Made by a program: the position numbers and the translations under genes. From Pseudoramibacter alactolyticus (GTDB lineage: Bacteria > Bacillota > Clostridia > Eubacteriales > Eubacteriaceae), in the NCBI RefSeq assembly GCF_050908235.1, contig NZ_CP194340.1: DNA of 64,000 nucleotides. One strand, 5' to 3'. The notes under the pieces are model-generated. The model saw only the letters and a list, made by a program, of their open reading frames with translations, made no database searches and had not been told where the DNA came from. The stretch's first letter is position 1; every line of letters starts with the position of its first letter. Positions 35,708 through 46,184 of this stretch are shown piece by piece.

Positions 35708-36052
35708 ATGAATCAAGTGCCATCCATTCGCAGGGTGATTCCCAAAGAAAATTATATTTTAGAAATCCATTTTCAAAATGAAGAAGTGCGGGCCTATGAC
35801 ATGAAGCCGTTGCTCGATACGGATCCGGAAATGGCTGTGCTCAAGGATCCGCTGGTGTTTAAAGATGTGCGGCTTTCGCCCTATGATGGCAAACGTTCCG
35901 TTATTTGGCACGGGCTTTTGCGCATCGCTGCCGGAGAGCTTTACGAAGGCAGCTGGATTGTCAAGCTGCCGAGATCTGAATGGCTGGAGGTCGGCCGCGG
36001 CGGCGAACTTTGGACACAGATTCTTTCCCAGCCGCTGATCCAGGAAGCTTAG
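35708..36052 (+). CDS. DUF2442 domain-containing protein
   Basis: A 114-residue small cytoplasmic protein. The first 80 residues fit the DUF2442 pattern: an initial beta-strand region (SIRRVIPKENYILEIHF), then EVRAYDMKPLL and a later VIWHGLLRIAAGELY. Family members are often encoded beside DUF4160 genes or in toxin-antitoxin-like pairs, but no partner is seen here. It has its own promoter and terminator, so it is a single-gene unit. Function unknown. Confidence 0.7.
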   Translation: MNQVPSIRRVIPKENYILEIHFQNEEVRAYDMKPLLDTDPEMAVLKDPLVFKDVRLSPYDGKRSVIWHGLLRIAAGELYEGSWIVKLPRSEWLEVGRGGELWTQILSQPLIQEA

Positions 36053-36089
36053 CGTTCAAAATGAAATGAGATTGAATGAAATTGAATGA

Positions 36090-36116
36090 AAAATCGTCCG
36101 GCGGGCGATTTTTTTA
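36090..36116 (+). terminator. Terminator after the DUF2442 gene
   Basis: AAATCGTCC/GGGCGATTT stem (one T-G pair) with a GGC loop and T-run. A perfect tandem repeat ATTGAATGAA lies just upstream (36071-36090). Confidence 0.8.
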
Positions 36117-36229
36117 TGTGTGGGATTATACGGGTTATTTAACAGACTTGAATTGTAGGCTTTCATTTGGTATACTGGGGCCACTTTTAAAAAGAGACGC
36201 AAGAAAGAGCAGAAAGAGACGGAAGACGA

Positions 36230-38647
36230 ATGGATATCAAAACAATTTTAGGAAACGAGCGCCTTTATCTGGACGGCGGGATGGGCAGCATGATCCAAAA
36301 GCGGATTGAAAATCCCGGACCGATTCCCGAAGAGCTAAATTTGACTCATCCGGAGGTGATTGGGGAGATCCAGGCGGCCTATGTGGCGGCGGGAGCCGAT
36401 ATTCTGGTGGCCAATACCTTTGGTGCCAACGGGCACAAAATGGCGGGGTCGCCCTATTCGGTGGACGAGGTGGTGCGTGCGGCGGTGCACATTGCCAAGG
36501 CCCGGCATCCGCGGTTTGTCGCGATGGATATCGGGCCGACGGGTGCGCTTATCGGCGATCTGGGGGATTTATCCTTTGATGCCGCCAAGGCGTGCTTTGC
36601 CGAAGCGGTGCGCGCCGGAGCGGCGGCCGGGGCGGATCTGATTTTTATTGAAACGATGACGGATATTTATGAGGCGCGGGCGGCGGTGCTGGCCGCGAAG
36701 GAGCATTGTGACCTGCCAATCATCTGTTCGATGACCTACGAAGACAACAGCCGGACTTTGACGGGTTCGGATCCGGAAACGGTGGTGACCATTCTGGAAG
36801 GCCTTGGCGTCGATGCCATCGGCATCAACTGCTCTACCGGACCGGATAAGATGATGCCCGTCATTGACAGGCTGCTCAAAGCGGCGTCGGTGCCCATTGT
36901 GGTGGAGCCCAACGCGGGGCTGCCCCGGGTGGTGGACGGCGAGACGGTTTATGATATCGACGCGGCCGCGTTTGCCGGATCCATGTGCGAGATTGCGGTA
37001 AAAGGCGCAGCGGTGCTCGGTGGATGCTGCGGCACAACCCCGGATTATATCGCCGCGACCATCGCCCGGACCCGATCGGTCGCGCTGCCGGCACGAGGCG
37101 GTGCGCGCAGGCCCATGCGCATCGCTTCATCCACGCGAACGGTGACGCTGGGAACAGATATCCGCGTGATCGGCGAGGCCATTAATCCGACCACGAACCC
37201 TGAACTCAAAGCGGATTTGCGTCAGGGCAGGATGGCGGTGGTCAAACGGCTGGCCCTGGAGCAAAAACAGCAGGGGGCGGATATTTTGGATGTGAATGTC
37301 GGCCTGCCGGAGGTGGATGAGGCGGCTTTAATGGTGCAGGCGGTGCACGCCATCAGCCAGGTGGTGGAACTGCCCCTGCAGATCGACAGCACCAAGCCGG
37401 AGGTGATCGAGGCCGTCCTCAAAAATTACAATGGCAAGCCATTGGTGAACTCGGTGAATGGGGAAGCGGCATCGATGGCGGGGATCTTGCCCATTGTGGC
37501 CCATTACGGCGCAGCGGTGCTCGGTCTGACCCTGGATGATGACGGCATCCCGGCGACGGCAGCCGGCCGGGTGGCCGTGGCGGATAAGCTCATTGCCGAG
37601 GCGGCCAAGCAGGGCATCGGCGTCGAGCATATCGCCATCGACTGTCTGGTGCTCACGGCCTCGGCCCAGCAGGCGGGGGTGCGCGAGACCCTGGACGCAG
37701 TGCGGGCAGTCAAGGCGAAATACGGTGTGCCGACAGTGCTCGGCGTCAGCAACATTTCCTTCGGGCTGCCCAACCGTCGGCTGATCAATAAAACTTTTTT
37801 GACCATGGCGCTGTCGGCCGGTCTCGACACGCCGATCATGAAGGCAGCCGATGCCGAAATGATGAACGCCGTTTCGGCTTACCGCGCCCTTGCCGGTTTG
37901 GACGATGGCTGCATGGCCTACGTCGCGGCGTATAAGGATGATCAAAATATCGAAATGGCCGCGGCGGGTCCCGGTCAAACGACCGATGCCCAAAACGAGG
38001 AAAACGGCGAAGCGGTTTCTGCGAGCGGGGAGGCGGATGTTATCGGCATGGTGGTTGACGGCCTGAAGGACGAAATCGTACCGGTGGTGCAGGAGATGCT
38101 GACCCGCATGCCGCCGATGGATATTGTCAACAACTATCTGATTCCCGGTCTTGACAAAATCGGGGACCTTTTTGAGACCGGTGAGGTGTTTCTGCCCAAT
38201 TTGATCTTTGCGGCGGAGACGGTGCAAAATGCCTTTGCCGAGATTAAAAAGGCGATCAAAAGCGACGAACAGACGGTCAAAGGGACCGTGGTGCTCGCGA
38301 CAGTCAAGGGAGATGTGCACGATATCGGCAAGAATATTCTCAGGGTGATCATGGAGAATTACGGTTACCGCGTGGTGGATCTGGGCAAGGATGTGGATCC
38401 GGAGGTAATTGTGGATGCCGCCCGGCGGGAAGGGGCGGGGCTCGTCGGACTCAGCGCGCTGATGACGACTACGGTGAAAAATATGGAAATTACCATTGCT
38501 CGGCTCAAGGCCGAGCTGCCGGAGGTGCCGGTGATGGTCGGCGGCGCCGTGATGAACGAAACCTATGCGCAGTCGATTCATGCCGACTTTTACGGCAAGG
38601 ACGCCCGGGCCGGCGTGGCCATTGCCGATAAGGTTTTTGGCGGATGA
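36230..38647 (+). CDS. metH: Cobalamin-dependent methionine synthase (short MetH, no reactivation domain)
   Basis: An 805-residue enzyme that moves a methyl group from methyl-tetrahydrofolate through cobalamin to homocysteine. Domains in order: homocysteine S-methyltransferase (about 1-290) with zinc ligands C201, C266 and C267 (NCSTGP, GGCCGTTP); pterin-binding barrel (about 305-560, IGEAINPTTNP and DVNVGLPEVDE); a Gln/Asn/Glu-rich linker near 575-600; and cobalamin cap plus binding domain with DVHDIGKN at 695-702. The C-terminal SAM-dependent reactivation domain of the 1200-residue E. coli enzyme is absent, as in many Clostridia, so a separate activator is expected. It starts at an ATG after AGAGACGGAAGACGA. 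Confidence 0.93.
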   Translation: MDIKTILGNERLYLDGGMGSMIQKRIENPGPIPEELNLTHPEVIGEIQAAYVAAGADILVANTFGANGHKMAGSPYSVDEVVRAAVHIAKARHPRFVAMDIGPTGALIGDLGDLSFDAAKACFAEAVRAGAAAGADLIFIETMTDIYEARAAVLAAKEHCDLPIICSMTYEDNSRTLTGSDPETVVTILEGLGVDAIGINCSTGPDKMMPVIDRLLKAASVPIVVEPNAGLPRVVDGETVYDIDAAAFAGSMCEIAVKGAAVLGGCCGTTPDYIAATIARTRSVALPARGGARRPMRIASSTRTVTLGTDIRVIGEAINPTTNPELKADLRQGRMAVVKRLALEQKQQGADILDVNVGLPEVDEAALMVQAVHAISQVVELPLQIDSTKPEVIEAVLKNYNGKPLVNSVNGEAASMAGILPIVAHYGAAVLGLTLDDDGIPATAAGRVAVADKLIAEAAKQGIGVEHIAIDCLVLTASAQQAGVRETLDAVRAVKAKYGVPTVLGVSNISFGLPNRRLINKTFLTMALSAGLDTPIMKAADAEMMNAVSAYRALAGLDDGCMAYVAAYKDDQNIEMAAAGPGQTTDAQNEENGEAVSASGEADVIGMVVDGLKDEIVPVVQEMLTRMPPMDIVNNYLIPGLDKIGDLFETGEVFLPNLIFAAETVQNAFAEIKKAIKSDEQTVKGTVVLATVKGDVHDIGKNILRVIMENYGYRVVDLGKDVDPEVIVDAARREGAGLVGLSALMTTTVKNMEITIARLKAELPEVPVMVGGAVMNETYAQSIHADFYGKDARAGVAIADKVFGG

Positions 38648-38653
38648 AAAAAC

Positions 38654-38688
38654 AAAAGAGCCAACCCGATATCGGGTTGGCTCTTTTG
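38654..38688. terminator. Bidirectional terminator between metH and the deaminase gene
   Basis: AAAAGAGCCAACCCGAT/ATCGGGTTGGCTCTTTT is a perfect 17-bp palindrome. Confidence 0.9.
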
Positions 38689-38696
38689 CGTGCGGC

Positions 38697-39176
38697 TTAT
38701 AAATGCAGGGTGATATCGCGGTGGGGTTCGTTGTAGCGCTGATAAACCACGCCGGTCATGTTCATCATCCGTTTGGCGGCGATCACGGCGTCGCTGTCCG
38801 GGTATTTGTCTTCCATATAGACAACTTTTTTAATGCCGCATTGAATGATGGCCTTGGTGCACTCGTTGCAAGGGAAAAGGGTGACATAAAGGGTGGCGCC
38901 CTGCAGGGTTTTGGCACCGCTGTTTAAAATGGCGTTGAATTCCGCGTGGCATACGTAAAGATACTTGGTGTCCAGCGGATCGCCCTCGCGCGCCCAGGGC
39001 ATTTCATCGTCGCTGCAGCCGATGGGCATCCCGTTGTAGCCCATCGATAGAATTTTATTTTCCGGGCTGACGATGCAGGCCCCCACCTGGGTGCCGGGAT
39101 CCTTGCTGCGCTGCGCCGAAAGCAGAGCAATACCCATAAAATATTGGTCCCAGCTCAGATAATCGGTTCGTTTCAT
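38697..39176 (-). CDS. Deoxycytidylate deaminase family protein (ComEB-like)
   Basis: A 159-residue zinc-dependent deaminase that should turn dCMP into dUMP for thymidylate synthesis. Motifs are KDPGTQVGACIVSPENKILSMGYNGMP near residue 25, the zinc/catalytic site CHAEFNAIL near 78 (His ligand and Glu), and FPCNECTKAIIQCG near 102 with two Cys ligands. The ATG at 39176 is chosen since GAGGAGG lies seven bases before it. In Firmicutes this family is often next to competence genes; here it is alone between metH and a membrane protein. Confidence 0.88.
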   Translation of the reverse strand: MKRTDYLSWDQYFMGIALLSAQRSKDPGTQVGACIVSPENKILSMGYNGMPIGCSDDEMPWAREGDPLDTKYLYVCHAEFNAILNSGAKTLQGATLYVTLFPCNECTKAIIQCGIKKVVYMEDKYPDSDAVIAAKRMMNMTGVVYQRYNEPHRDITLHL

Positions 39177-39304
39177 CAAAGCCTCCTCGCTCATAAATGC
39201 TTGGTGTCAGTTTATCACATCGGGTGCGGCTTTGACAATTTTTTACTGACGCGAAAGAGTGCCTGTGATAAGATAAAGCCAAAACATCGACAGAGGTGGA
39301 CGAA

Positions 39305-39811
39305 ATGGAACGATTGAAAAACGGTGCGTTAAAATTTTATGAAGTCGTGCTGGAAATTCTGGAAATGGGCATCGCGCTCTTTCTGGTGGTGCTCATCGCG
39401 ATGAATTTGTTTGAACTCTTTGCCCATATTGAGTTCAATGCATCGCTGACAGTGGCCTTTAAAACCCTTCAGACCTGCCTGGGGCTCTGCATGAACCTGA
39501 TTATCTGCACGGAATTTATCCGCATGGTCTATACCCACACGATGCAGGCTGTGCTTGAAGCGCTGATCTTTGCCATTGCCCGTGGGCTGATTGTCGGCCA
39601 TTTGAACGGTGAACAAACCCTGCTTTATATCGTGGCGATTTTGCTGTTGATGGTGATGCGCAAGTATCTGTTGCGGGATTCGGACGAAGGGGGGAAAATT
39701 TTTGAGCGCGTCCGGCGGTTGATGGCGCAAACCCGGACGCATGATCAGAAAGAAGACAAAGAGAAGTTGAAATCAGCCGCGTCTGGTCATGATAATGAGT
39801 CATTTTTATAA
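39305..39811 (+). CDS. PsiE-like (phosphate-starvation-inducible E family) membrane protein
   Basis: A 168-residue integral membrane protein with four predicted helices (about residues 15-35, 50-75, 80-100 and 108-122), matching the PsiE family pattern (FYEVVLEILEMGIALFLVVLIAMNLFEL; ALIFAIARGLIV). The hydrophilic C-terminal tail of about 45 residues is Lys/Asp/Ser-rich and should be cytoplasmic. The ATG at 39305 has AGAGGTGG upstream; a GTG nine bases earlier is also possible. Function is unknown beyond the phosphate-starvation link in E. coli. Confidence 0.72.
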   Translation: MERLKNGALKFYEVVLEILEMGIALFLVVLIAMNLFELFAHIEFNASLTVAFKTLQTCLGLCMNLIICTEFIRMVYTHTMQAVLEALIFAIARGLIVGHLNGEQTLLYIVAILLLMVMRKYLLRDSDEGGKIFERVRRLMAQTRTHDQKEDKEKLKSAASGHDNESFL

Positions 39812-39856
39812 GGGCAAAAGCAAATATTAAAGCGAGATATTAGGAGAAGAAAAAGC

Positions 39857-40102
39857 ATGGAAGTTAAGGCAAATATCCCAGATACCCTGGAAGGGTCGTC
39901 AAAGCGGCCGATTGAACCGCTGAAAGTGTATATGGCAACTTTGGAGAAGGCTTATGTGGAAAACGCCTACAAAATTTTCAGGACAACTCGAAAAGCAGCC
40001 CGCGCATTAGGCATCGATCATTCAACGTTTATTCGTAAAATGAAAAAATATGGCATTTCTGCCACCAAAAAAGATGGCAAAATGCACCATTTTGGTGATT
40101 GA
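39857..40102 (+). CDS. Lone Fis/TyrR-type HTH protein (possible remnant of a sigma-54 activator)
   Basis: An 81-residue protein whose second half (about residues 34-72) is a Fis-like helix-turn-helix of the TyrR type: YVENAYKIFRTTRKAARALG and then STFIRKMKKYGI. This domain normally forms the C-terminus of AAA+ sigma-54 activators, but no PAS or AAA+ part is present. TAGGAGAAG precedes the ATG, so it may be translated as it stands. It lies about 140 bases before a sigma-54-type promoter and a broken acyl-CoA dehydrogenase, which points to a former activator-operon pair. An alternative is a genuine small DNA-binding regulator. Confidence 0.68.
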   Translation: MEVKANIPDTLEGSSKRPIEPLKVYMATLEKAYVENAYKIFRTTRKAARALGIDHSTFIRKMKKYGISATKKDGKMHHFGD

Positions 40103-40151
40103 ATGCCATCATAATGGTGATTTCTCCGAAAGCATCAAACGCGCTACTCAT

Positions 40152-40181
40152 AAAGCCGAAAATGTCGGCTTTATTTTTTTG
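40152..40181 (+). terminator. Terminator after the HTH gene
   Basis: AAAGCCGA/TCGGCTTT stem with a five-base loop (AAATG) and a T-run. Confidence 0.87.
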
Positions 40182-40239
40182 CTGTATATAGAGGAATTCA
40201 GCGTTTAAAGAAAGAAAAATATAGATTGGCTTCGTTTTT

Positions 40240-40255
40240 TGGCATGGAATTTGCA
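40240..40255 (+). promoter_or_regulatory. Sigma-54 (-24/-12) promoter
   Basis: TGGCAT-GGAAT-TTGCA matches TGGCAC-N5-TTGCW with one change and exact GG/GC spacing. It sits 47 bases before the broken acyl-CoA dehydrogenase gene and below the lone HTH gene. Confidence 0.72.
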
Positions 40256-40301
40256 GGTTATATCAGGTAGTAAAAAATAATTTATAGATGAGGAGAAAAG
40301 T

Positions 40302-40895
40302 ATGATTCCCACACAAGAACAAATGGACGTGGCCAATGCGGTGAGAGATTGTCTGGAAGCCGAAGTGAAGCCGGCTGCGGCGGGTTATGATACCAGCAAT
40401 TCCAGGAAATCTTTATGAAGGCATGGCGGAGATGGGGTTAAACATCATGTGTGTTCCCGAGGAAGCCGGTGGTCTTGGCTTAGATAGTGTGACGCAAACC
40501 TTCATTGCTGAACAGATGGGCCGGTATGAGGTTGGGCTGGAATCGGCAGTTGGCACCAACGCATCGGCAACACACTTGATTAACCGCATGGCGGATGACA
40601 AACAGAAGGAAATTTTTTATGGTGCATTGACGGATGGCGGCTGGGCCGCCTTTGCTTTGACCGAAGCGGATTCCGGATCGGATGCATCGAGTATTTCGAC
40701 AACCGTTGAAGCGGATGGTGACGAATTAATCATTAACGGCAGCAAATACTTTATCACCAATGGGGGCATCGCGTCGGTATATGTGGTGATGGCGACAGCG
40801 GATAGAGCTCTTGGCAGGAAAGGTATCGGCTGCTATTTGGTTGAACGGAAGCGCGAAGGTGTCAAAATCGGCAAAGAAGAGGATATCCTTAAGTG
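40302..40895 (+). pseudogene. Acyl-CoA dehydrogenase, frameshifted and truncated
   Basis: The remnant begins with a good site (AGGAG) and ATG, reading MIPTQEQMDVANAVRDCLEA, then hits a frameshift near 40399 (YDTSN continues as IPGNLYEGMAEMGL in the next frame). After it the family signature follows: VPEEAGGLGLD, FALTEADSGSDASS and INGSKYFITNGG. The frame stops at 40895 after GKEEDILK, only about 195 of about 380 residues in; the flavin-contact C-terminal half and catalytic Glu are missing. The parent probably reduced an enoyl-CoA such as acryloyl-CoA with an electron-transfer flavoprotein. Not functional. Confidence 0.85.
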
Positions 40896-40973
40896 AAGCC
40901 TGACCGTTTCTTTTGTGCATCCGCAGCATCGGGACGTGCCGGGTGCTGTCGCTTTTTGACCCATGAATATCAG

Positions 40974-41681
40974 ATGGTCCGAAAAAAATTAGAGATCCTT
41001 TTGGATGTCAAGATCACGGATGATGCATTGGATGGAAGCATCAAGGATTATAACGATTGCCGTCAAACCATGCGGACCTTTGGTCGTGTCGCAGCGCACC
41101 ATCTGGATATCATCACGCCGACCATTCGTCACCTCATCATTAAGGCTTACTATTTTATGGATGTTCGCGAATACACAGCGGCAGTTAGAAAGCTGACGAA
41201 ACTGTTGCGGCGGGAAAAGCCGGATCAATACTCAGGGAAAAAAGTGATTGTAGCCGGTTTGACATTAGAACCCGAAGGGATTCTCGGGATTTTCGAGCAA
41301 TTTGGTTTATCGGTGGTGGGGGATGATTTAGCTCACGAGTCCAGACAATTTCGAACAGATGTGCCTTATTATGGCGATCCGATTCATTCTTTGGCGAAGC
41401 AGTGGCAGGATCATAGGGGATGCTCGGGATGCTCCTTGGCGATGGATCCCTATAAAGAGCGCATTGAGATGTTGGTTGAGATGGTGCGGGCAACAGATGC
41501 AGATGGTTTGGTCGTTGCATTAATGAAATTCTGTGACCCAGAAGAATATGATGTGCCGATCATCATGGATGCCTGCAAAAAAGCGGGGATTCCAATGTTA
41601 ATCATCGAGATTGACCAACAGGCGCGGGCATATGAGCAGATTCGCACGAGGCTTCAAAGTTTTGCGGAGAACCTAAATTAG
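40974..41681 (+). pseudogene. 2-hydroxyacyl-CoA dehydratase subunit, C-terminal remnant
   Basis: About 235 C-terminal residues of a dehydratase subunit of the HgdB/HadC/FldC kind (full length near 400). The visible segments are KKLEILLDVKITDDALDGSI, GLTLEPEGILGIFEQFGLSVVGDDL, GCSGCSLAMDPYKERI and ALMKFCDPEEYDVP. The Cys in the last two could be cluster ligands. The frame is open from 40893, but the upstream 27 residues look unrelated and run on from the acyl-CoA dehydrogenase fragment, as though one deletion fused the two genes. A complete enzyme would need its partner subunit and an activator ATPase; neither is present. Confidence 0.8.
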
Positions 41682-42267
41682 AGGTATTAAAAATATCCAT
41701 TTGGGCACGGCTGTTCGTCGTGCCCTTTATTATTTAATAATCAGCAGAAGAAAAAGATAAAATACGGAAGCACATATGAAATTATTCGTTTATAGTTTTA
41801 GCGCTGAAGATGGAAAACTATTTTATGAGCACAAAAAGTGCTTTTGAAAAGATACATGAAATGTTCAATGCGAACAATACGAAAAGAACTGAAGGTTTCG
41901 ATATGGTGAATATTATTTTTTTAACAATTGATGGTCTAATTAAAGAGATTCGGATGTGAAATACGGGTTGCTAAAAGAGATTTAAATGCTGATTTGACAA
42001 GTGACGTTATCCGGGTAGATTTTAGAAATGCTTTTTAAAATTTATGTCTAATGTCATCCTCTCGTTACATATGGTTCTTCATGCACGAACTATGATTGAA
42101 AAAAGATAAAATAATCTTTTGAAAAATATTTGGAAGTATTAATGAAAGCTCAGTTTAAAGAAGAATAATCTTAATAGCAATTTTTATGTAAAGTCGTGTC
42201 AAAAGGCTTTTTTAAATAATTTCACTATATTTAAGGAAGATTTAGATGAGATTCAGGTATTGTGAAT
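41682..42267. other. AT-rich non-coding stretch
   Basis: About 590 bases with much lower GC than the rest of the window. Short broken reading frames (for example from ATG 41776, reading MKLFVYSFSAEDGKLFYEHK before a stop) suggest decayed genes. No RNA or repeat was recognised. Confidence 0.55.
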
Positions 42268-42658
42268 TGGTGGAGGCGGTGGGAGTCGAACCCACGTCCG
42301 AAAATACATTCAAAGTGATTTCTCCGAGCGCATCTGCCAGAAGATTCTCACCGATGCAGGCTTCTGACAGCCCAGCTTGCATCGGCCAGCCCCTGAATTG
42401 TCAATGGATCGGGACAACTTCCAAAGACAGATCCCTGCTTTCATGAACGTCAGCTTCGGGCCAGCAGGTGAACCCGAAGGGACGTGCGGCAAGTGGTGCC
42501 GCGGGTTTACGAAACGTTACTGCCGATTAAGCAGCAAACGCCATTTCGTAAGAAGAATTGTCTTTTGCGTTTATATTTAGGCGCCTGTTTTTTACAATGA
42601 CCGGCTCATTGGCTCGCTTACACTTCTGCAATATCCTCGTCGAAACCTTTACGCCCCC
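42268..42658 (-). ncRNA. ssrA: Transfer-messenger RNA (tmRNA)
   Basis: tmRNA frees stalled ribosomes with SmpB and tags the nascent protein. The 5' acceptor GGGGGCG (from 42658) pairs with CGCCTCC before the encoded CCA at 42268-42270, and the 3' T-arm GGTTCGACTCC is clear. The tag frame starts at GCA (42568) and ends at TAA (42527), giving AKDNSSYEMAFAA. The terminal AA fits known ClpXP targeting; the AFAA end differs from the usual ALAA. smpB ends one base before the tmRNA 5' end, so both could share a transcript. Confidence 0.95.
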
Positions 42659-42659
42659 G

Positions 42660-43115
42660 TTAAACGCGGTGAATTGATTTTTGAATGCGCCGGTTGGCAT
42701 CGCGTTCTGCAATGCTGTGACGCTTGTCATAAAGCTTCTTCCCTTTGGCCAACGCAAGCTCAAGTTTCACGCGGCCGTTTTTAAAATAAAGAGATAAAGG
42801 CACTAAAGTATAACCATCGCGCTGCTTGAGGCCGATGAGCCGGCGAAGTTCGCGCTTATGCAGTAAAAGCTTGCGCACTCGCAAAGGATCCTGATTATAA
42901 ATATTGCCCTGCTCATAAGGGGCGATGTTCATTTGGTAAACCCACAGCTCACCATGACGGAAATCCGCGAAGCTTTCTTTTAAGTTGACTTTTCCCTGAC
43001 GCAGAGATTTAACTTCGGTGCCCGTAAGCACAAGACCACATTCATAAGTATCGTCGATAAAATAGTCATGCCGGGCCTTTCTGTTTTTAGCAACGATTTT
43101 AATTGCATCACTCAT
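42660..43115 (-). CDS. smpB: SsrA-binding protein SmpB
   Basis: SmpB binds the tRNA-like part of tmRNA and fits it in the ribosomal A site. The 151-residue protein has the OB-fold core (NRKARHDYFIDDTYECGLVLTGTEVKSLR near residues 11-39, KESFADFRHGELWVYQMNIAPYE) and a basic C-terminal tail (KKLYDKRHSIAERDANRRI) that folds in the mRNA channel. AGAGGTATATT precedes the ATG. Its gene directly abuts ssrA, with smpB upstream. Confidence 0.96.
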   Translation of the reverse strand: MSDAIKIVAKNRKARHDYFIDDTYECGLVLTGTEVKSLRQGKVNLKESFADFRHGELWVYQMNIAPYEQGNIYNQDPLRVRKLLLHKRELRRLIGLKQRDGYTLVPLSLYFKNGRVKLELALAKGKKLYDKRHSIAERDANRRIQKSIHRV

Positions 43116-43245
43116 AATATACCTCTTTAAACTGAAGTTATTATAGCATAGAATGTTACAAAACTAAAGAATGAAAATGAAATATAATAACGGTAAAAGT
43201 CGTCTCACTTGACAAGAAAAAATGCCATTTTTCTATCAAAAAAGA

Positions 43246-43274
43246 TTGACAGAAAATAAAAATGTTCGTATAAT
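43246..43274 (+). promoter_or_regulatory. rRNA operon promoter P1
   Basis: Perfect TTGACA (43246) and TATAAT (43269) with a 17-base spacer. Confidence 0.9.
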
Positions 43275-43380
43275 AACATACGCTGTTTGTGGCAAATGAC
43301 AGTTAAATTGTAAAGATTGAACTGGAAAATGTGACAAAATAACCAGCGAGCAAAGATCAGGAAAAACTTTTAAAAAAAGC

Positions 43381-43409
43381 TTGACAGTCAAAATGCTTGT
43401 TGCTATAAT
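43381..43409 (+). promoter_or_regulatory. rRNA operon promoter P2
   Basis: Perfect TTGACA (43381) and TATAAT (43404) with a 17-base spacer; about 210 bases before 16S. A third TTGACA at 43209 lacks a good -10 box. Confidence 0.92.
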
Positions 43410-43615
43410 AAAGAAGTTCCGTTGAGAAATGCGAACGACTTCAAGAAGGTCATAGAAAAGAGAATAGTACCATAAAACCTGGAAAAAGCAGTCGAAAGAC
43501 TGAACCTAAAGATTCCGAAGAATGTTTTAAACATTCGGACAAACACAGAGAGAACTGTGTATAAATAAACAGCTAAGAACAAACGAAAATTGACGAATGA
43601 GTCAATCGAGTAAAT

Positions 43616-45145
<1,530 letters not shown>

Positions 45146-45217
45146 GGGAGACAGGGAGTCATGGTACATTCTCTTTTGTGTGACCTTCACACAATTATAT
45201 ATCCATATTTGCCATAT

Positions 45218-45293
45218 GGGGGTGTAGCTCAGTCGGGAGAGCGCCTGCCTTGCAAGCAGGAGGTCAGGAGTTCGAATCTCCTCATCTCCACCA
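45218..45293 (+). tRNA. tRNA-Ala (anticodon TGC)
   Basis: In the 16S-23S spacer. Acceptor GGGGGTG/CATCTCC, anticodon loop CTTGCAA on stem CCTGC/GCAGG, CCA encoded. Confidence 0.96.
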
Positions 45294-45309
45294 TTATGAC
45301 AATAAGTAT

Positions 45310-45386
<77 letters not shown>

Positions 45387-46101
45387 TTGTATTGTTCAAT
45401 ACAATAAGGTCATTGAAAACAACATAAACTACAAACCAAAGTAACACAATTTCAAGTTCAAACTTAAAGAATAAGGAAAGAACGATGAAAGCTACGAGAA
45501 CCAGATGAAAAGCAGAGAACCCAATCTTCTGTGAAGATTGGTGTGAATCGCTTATGCAGTTTTAGTCATTTTCCAACAGATTCAAGGAATCAAAGGAAAA
45601 AGAGATAAAACTGTAATCCTAAAAGAATCATCATGAATGGATCAAGAGAACAAGAGCATCAGGCGGATGCCTTGGCACCGGAAGCCGAAGAAGGACGTGC
45701 TAAGCTGCGAAAAGCCACGGGGAGGCGCTTAAAAGCCCGAGAGCCGTGGATATCCGAATGGGGAAACCCGGCTGATAGAAGATCAGTCGCCGTTATCTGA
45801 AAGAGAATACTCATAGGATAACGGAGGGAACCCGGGGAACTGAAACATCTAAGTACCCGGAGGAAAAGAAAGCAAACGCGATACCTCAAGTAGCGGCGAG
45901 CGAACGAGGCACAGCCCGGTTACGAAAAAATCAGCTTTATAGCCGAAAGATCTGGGAAGGTCTGGCAGAGAAGGTTAAACCCCTGTAGACGAAATAAAGC
46001 TGGTGGGAGTAACGAAGAGTACCACGGGACACGAGAAACCCTGTGGGAAGATGGGGGGACCACCCTCCAAGGCTAAATACTAACCGGTGACCGATAGCGC
46101 A

Positions 46102-46133
<32 letters not shown>

Positions 46134-46184
46134 GGAAGGGGAGTGAAAAAGAAACTGAAACCTGATGCTTACAAGCAGTCGGAG

